In this document: positions 59,066-64,000 of the stretch, one piece after another
How the letters are laid out: each line of letters starts with the position of its first letter
How positions within the stretch are numbered: position 1 is the first letter of the stretch
From: Oenanthe sinensis
Lineage: Eukaryota > Streptophyta > Magnoliopsida > Apiales > Apiaceae
Assembly: GCA_028671895.1 (NCBI GenBank)
Contig: CM053806.1
Coordinates: forward strand, 18,301,001 to 18,365,000
Length of the DNA: 64,000 bases
Reading direction: 5' to 3'
Program-made: the position numbers and the translations under genes
The notes under the pieces: generated by a model
Databases searched by the model: none
The model's input: the letters and a program-made list of their open reading frames with translations, nothing else
Told to the model about the DNA's origin: nothing

Positions 59066-62000
59066 CTATTTCCTCCCATAAGTGGATCGCTCTTGGAGAA
59101 TTGTTTGTCCCATATACCTGCATATTATGAACATAAATCACAATATGAATCTTAGTTGAGTTGCAAAACACGAGTATTAATAGTCTTATTTAATTGTTGA
59201 ATATATATATATATACCTTCCCAGCATCATGACCGTAGCTTGAGGGTTCGTCCCCGGTGAATCGAAGTAAAATGTGGATCCATCAATAACACGCAATGCA
59301 TCAACACCGACAACTTTATAATCGTGATCAACAACCTTATTAACTTGGCATCCGCCATGATAATGCCATATTGTCATAACTGTGTCCATGCAAAATTGTT
59401 CTAGTGAAAAAGTTGCAGATAAATGTCTAGGCCTCAGGTTGAGTGGCAGGGCAGCCATAAAGTCCAAATAACGCTTCACTGTTCCAGTAGGGTACCGAAG
59501 CTTAGACACAGATGTAGATTCTACGACCTGTATCATTGTTTCCATGCCCCGTACACACTTGTGCAAGTCCTCTGGATCACTGAAGTAGTTAAAAGTGACT
59601 TTTGGATTGTCTTTTGCATCTAATGTTTCCAACTCCAGGTAACCCGAAGAAGATGGACCCGTTATCTTCTGGAGGACTATTCCTGCTTGAACACTCGATG
59701 CTAAGTACGAATCGACTTCTGCTTTCATTTCTTCACTCTGTTGCTCACGGTTCACTCTCAACACTTGTTCATAAGTCTGCAACAAGGGGCGTAGCCATTT
59801 AATTTAGTCAGTATCTTCAAAGATCGACTTCAATAGACAATTGCAAATTGCAATACGCCATGACAGGGAGTTTGGTTTATCTTATAAGTTGAAAAATATA
59901 TTTAATTTCTAACTTATAAGCCGAGACAAACGGTACCGTTTGCCTAAGCTTATAAGTTAGTTATAAGTTAGAATTTACATACATTTTTCAACTTATAAAT
60001 TACCTATAAGATAAGCCAAACTGTTAAACTACTTATAAGATAAGTCAAACCTGTTTTAGTACTTAAAGACGGACCTGAGTTAATAGTTCTTTAGGCAAAG
60101 TATTGGCCCAGCCCAACTCAATGGTCCCACTCGCTGCTTCGATATAACTACCAAAAGGAGTGATACCCACGGTTTGAACGAGTGAGATTTCAAGAGGCTC
60201 AGTTGAAGGAATGAAAATAACATTCATTGGATTATCAGCCATTCCTTGGCCCACCATAGGCTGATCAAGAATTACTTGGATACCATTGGCTCTGAGTTGA
60301 TCAGCAGGCCCAATACCACTTAACATTAAGAGTTGCGGGCTTCCAAGTGCACCCGCGGTCACTAAAATCTCGTTATTCCAACCCTCGTTTAAGTATGCCC
60401 AGTGATTGATGCCATTTCCATCTTCATATACTACTCCATGTGATCTTGGTTTGCCTGCAATTAAATCAACTCGTTATATATTTGAATCGATGTTTTCTAA
60501 ACATATATACTTATTTATATATAGCCATGCATGATGCATCGATTATTTTGCGGTTGGAAAATCACGTACAAACGATTTCAACTACAAAAAGGAGCATCTA
60601 TCTTTGGATCCTTACATGATCCTCTGCTTATTAATTGATAAAAATAGTATAAATATTACGGAGCTTCAATTTGATTTTGTCCACACAAATATTAATACAT
60701 ATTTATAAGAAAAGGTTAGATATTAAAGTTTTTTACAAATTAATTATATCAATAAACATACATGTTAAATAAATTTATATATGTAGTATAATGATATTTA
60801 AGTATTTCATTAAATATTTGAATATATTTCAATATGACTAATCCATTATATTGAATGATGGAAGTTCTTAAACGGACAAAGACCCGTAAAGCTAGATACA
60901 AGTTAACAAATTGCATGGAACTGAATATCGGTTTTTTTAATATGTGTCCATAACTCCATGTGCATACATTAAAAACTTAGGTGTCAATTTTTGATTAATT
61001 TTCTAATTATTAATAATGACGGAAATCTGCATGCACAAAAAATCCTCAATAAAAATTAACAAATAATAAAAAAGTGGTACTTAGAGTGTTCTCATGTGCA
61101 CATATCAGAAAGACCCTTTTATGTTAGTTGGAAATATACAAAATCTTTAATCCGTACCTCCTGAAATGAACAGAATCCGCTGCACGGTTGCATGAAGATG
61201 CAGAGAAATGTTAGAAGGATGAGCATACTCTAACAAATCAGCCGCAGTGTGTCTATGTCCATCTTTATCAAATATAGAGCCACCAACTTTTGTACCATTA
61301 AGATGATCATATGTAAAACCATTGTTGGGTAATATTCCAACTTCGAGCAAACCATCCCTCACTGCGGATTGCCATTGCTTGACTTGGGGTTCGAAGGCTA
61401 CCTTGTTCTCGACCCATTCATATGATTGTTCTACCAGTTTTGGATCCCAACCTGCTGTGGCCACAAATGTAGAGCTTGCTCGGGTGAAAAATCCGGCGTT
61501 TAAGGAGGATCCGCCACCCAAGACACGAGCACGGTGGTTTACTACACCGTCGGTTGAGATAAATAGCTGGGATGGGGATGAGTGTGATACATCGGCAAGG
61601 GTTAGGGCAAAACCACCTATGTTGGAAATGGTAGGGTTACCTTAAGGTAAACCACCTCTTTCCAGTAACAAAACTTTGGAGCCTTGTGAAAGTGTTGCTG
61701 CTAGTGCACACCCTGAAGTGCCACCTCCAATCACTATGTAGTCATAATTTGCTACTTTTGGAGCGGATGTTGCATCTCTGGCAAACGTCGAATACGGAGC
61801 TGATCGAGTACAAATTTAATTGTTAATTAACATTTTTGGTATTATTTATAAGATATATATGTAGACTTGTGCCAAATTAAGAATATCAAACAAACGAAAA
61901 TTAAGAACATGTCATATTTTTTCCAACAAATGTAAAATATAAGATATTATTATCTCGAAAAAAGATTATCGAAAAGGACCCATGATACTCGTTAAACAAT

Positions 62001-62199
62001 CCCCTTATCAAAGCTGGTGGTGCACAAATGTTTCCATTTAAACTCGAACCATGGAAATAAGAAATATGTCGACAAAGTGACACGTTAAAAAGATTAATAT
62101 ATAATTGTACAAACTGTGAGTATATATACCTTTCTCGGAGTAACAGAGAGAGGGTAGAAGGAAGATAGATACAAATATTGCTGCATAATTAAATACCAT
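59066..62199 (-). pseudogene. HTH-like: GMC oxidoreductase, HOTHEAD-like, with one nonsense codon
   Basis: Flavoprotein of the glucose-methanol-choline family; HOTHEAD is linked to long-chain fatty-acid oxidation for cuticle, relatives are mandelonitrile-lyase-like. Five exons with canonical borders: 62,199-62,130; 61,799-61,158; 60,454-60,075; 59,776-59,217; 59,117-59,066. They sum to 1,704 bases, 567 residues, normal for the family. Signal peptide MVFNYAAIFVSIFLLPSLCYS; start Met chosen there although the frame opens at 62,256. FAD site DYIVIGGGTSGCALA; GMC motif RVLGGGSSLNAGF; second signature GALGSPQLLMLSGIG; catalytic His in WHYHGGC and Asn in GTNPQAT. An in-frame TAA at 61,642-61,644 stands where relatives have an aromatic residue (GGLP-x-GNP); one base change explains it. 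Everything else is intact. Confidence 0.88.
59870..60021. mobile_element. Foldback MITE in intron 3 of the GMC gene
   Basis: 152 bp: GTTTGGTTTATCTTATAAGTT at the left and AACTTATAA...ATAAGATAAGCCAAAC at the right, inverted copies with a CTTATAAG-rich centre. A partial third terminus (CTTATAAGATAAGTCAAAC) follows at about 60,032-60,050. Non-coding and intronic, so probably tolerated. Confidence 0.6.
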
Positions 62200-62256
62200 A
62201 ACTTGTGAATCTCTGCAAATAGACCTAGAGGCTGTTTTGTAACAAGCCATAACCAA

Positions 62257-63755
62257 TAAAGAGAAAATTCAAAGAATGATATTGGAGCATTTGTGTATAT
62301 TGTTGTCAAGGTGTAGGCAGTATTATGTGTAGGTGTAGTTAATTTGTGGTGTGTATATATATAGGCGAGTGTGCATACGTTTAACACAAACACATATTTA
62401 TTTAAACAAATTAATTTATGAAATACTTAGATAGTAGTTAGAGATGTCAATCCGTATCTGCCCATACTTAGATAGTAGTTAGTGTCTTAGAGAGGTAGCT
62501 TGGGAAATGTCAGTATATCTTTTTCCAATATTTAATTTAATCGTGTTCTGTAAAAAAAATATTCTAGTATTCAAAGCATCCAAATATATTACACCAACGC
62601 TATCTATGTAGTGATCAGTTGATCACGATAGTATATATCCCAATTTTTTTTTAAATAACATGACATATGTCTTATTTTAATTCATAGCGCCCGGATCTCA
62701 TATTATTGTCTCATATTGTTATAAAAAAAATTACAATTGACAATTTTTCATTTCGGACAATTTTTGGGTATATACGTAGCATATATACAAATATATATGC
62801 GTGTAATCTTCTGAAAATTTGTTTATATATTATAAAAGTTTGTAAACAAAATTTTTAGATATCATAATTATTTAAAATTTTGTAAATAAATGAATATTTA
62901 AGTAACATTTTTATTACAATTCTATAAATAAAATTATTTTTACACTATTTATTTCAAAATTTTATTATAATTCAACAGAATTTAATGAATATTTTCATGA
63001 CTTTCATTATAAAAAAATTATATATATATATTAAGGAAGAATTTATCCAAGTGTAATCGATTGTTAATCCATAAAGTATTCATTTTACATTTCGATTGAT
63101 TTTCGAAAATAAAATTTTCTCCCGTCTTTGACTTTAAAATATTTATAAAAAATCAGAAGTTCTAAATTCAGTCTAGCTACTAGCAGCGATTATGTAATTA
63201 CGGGTCTATTAATACATTATAGTATTAGCCACGGACGTGGAATTATAAGAAAAGGTAACAAATAATTTAATTACTATCTATCTTTAGAAACTGATGTGAA
63301 TTATATCTAACGGTAAAAATCTGTTACATATCCTGAGAAATTGATTGCGAACTATACCTTGTAATTCCTAACATACCTAAAGTCAGAAATCTGTCTACTT
63401 ATCTCAGCCGAAGGAAAAGTATCATCATCATCTCTATATTTTTTTAGCTAAATTGTTTTAAAATTAAATAAGGAAGAAGATTACAGGACACTCCATGCAG
63501 ATTACAAATCCAGGAATATTCTGACATGGCGCGGAAGTACCCTAGCTCGTTTAGCAAATCAAGTGAAAGAACCAACACGACAAATAATATCCCTAACCAC
63601 TATATCGTAAAGAACATTTGGATGCGAAAAACCTCTATCGAAAAGACATCCATTACGATGTTTCCAGATGTGATACGTGTAACTTGTACCGTGAGTAGGA
63701 GCAGAGCACGAGTTACTAGATTTGGACACCTGGTGTCAATAATTGAAATAAACTG
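62257..63755. other. Gene-free stretch upstream of the GMC gene
   Basis: Promoter side of the minus-strand GMC gene, then AT-rich sequence. The frame at 63,526-63,762 has no family features. Confidence 0.4.
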
Positions 63756-63932
63756 CTATTGAATATTAGCTATTTTTTACATTTTTCTTATTTTCCAGTT
63801 AGATGACAGCTAAGCAAAAGTTAGATACAAGCACGTGTCCAGACTAGCACTATATGTAGCAACTCTGTACTCATTCTGAAGATTAAGCAATTACAAGTTC
63901 TTGATCTTCAATGGCGATCACATGAATTAACA
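63756..63932 (+). mobile_element. Short Copia LTR (right border defined, left uncertain)
   Basis: The sequence ends ...TGAATTAACA (CA terminus) immediately before a perfect primer-binding site. The length of about 170-180 bp, with ACTATATGTAGC as a possible TATA region, fits a short-LTR Copia lineage. The left border could be 63,754 or 63,760; the second LTR lies outside the window. Confidence 0.5.
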
Positions 63933-63944
63933 TGGTATCAGAGC
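63933..63944 (+). promoter_or_regulatory. Primer-binding site at window edge
   Basis: TGGTATCAGAGC, the complement of the initiator-Met tRNA 3' end; the element interior continues beyond 64,000. Confidence 0.75.
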
Positions 63945-64000
63945 GTCTTTATGTGATCGATCCGTTTATACTCGCTGTATCTCTCGATTACAGGTGTTTC

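Noticed and set aside
63526..63762. 78-codon frame near the right edge
   Set aside because: No recognisable motif, no splice context, and it runs toward the LTR border of the Copia element.

Overview
This is nuclear DNA of a dicot plant: AT-rich, interrupted by many transposable elements, with a few spliced or single-exon host genes at wide spacing. No bacterial, organellar or CRISPR signal is visible. The species cannot be named from the sequence; an asterid with many SIRE-like Copia elements would fit, but that is a guess.

Layout. (1) 1-2,700: 3' end of a Copia element (RNase H) followed by a second, non-pol reading frame typical of the position downstream of pol in SIRE-lineage elements. 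(2) 3,890-7,281 and 21,912-24,510: a rearranged block of gene fragments. A degenerate ribosome-inactivating-protein (RIP)-like coding region is joined to the first two exons of a UDP-sugar pyrophosphorylase gene, next to hairpin MITEs and small Helitron-like ends. There are three RIP-like copies, one of them inverted. (3) 7,282-21,911: a 14.6 kb SIRE-like Copia element with both LTRs and a perfect 5-bp target-site duplication (TSD). It split the second RIP-like copy and was itself hit by two solo LTRs, each with its own perfect TSD. (4) 24,536-30,092: an Angela-type Copia sequence arranged interior-LTR-interior. (5) 30,855-39,080, minus strand: a second SIRE-like element with a very long downstream frame. 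(6) 39,342-40,520: an R2R3-MYB gene close to the MYB26 group. (7) 40,700-49,650: Helitron-like, hAT-like, SINE and other terminal-inverted-repeat elements with long (TA)n tracts. (8) 52,919-62,199, minus strand: the main host-gene segment, with a TDIF-type CLE peptide gene, a peroxidase-7-like gene with frameshifts, and a HOTHEAD-like GMC oxidoreductase gene with one nonsense codon. (9) 63,9xx: end of an LTR and a primer-binding site of another Copia element that runs out of the window.

Functionally, only the CLE gene looks fully intact. The MYB gene is nearly so, but lacks four residues in its first DNA-binding repeat and needs a GC splice donor. The peroxidase and GMC genes carry lesions that are either real or sequencing errors. 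The CLE peptide (vascular stem-cell signal), MYB26-like factor (secondary wall), peroxidase (wall cross-linking) and HOTHEAD-like enzyme (cuticle) all touch cell-wall or surface biology, but nothing in the sequence shows that they are co-regulated.

The most unusual material is the RIP/UDP-sugar-pyrophosphorylase chimera, the long extra frame of the SIRE-like elements with its dispersed GACTCTGA octamer, and an LTR carrying an array of near-perfect heat-shock elements. All coordinates were derived by hand reading; exon borders are inferred from splice signals and family alignment, not from transcripts.
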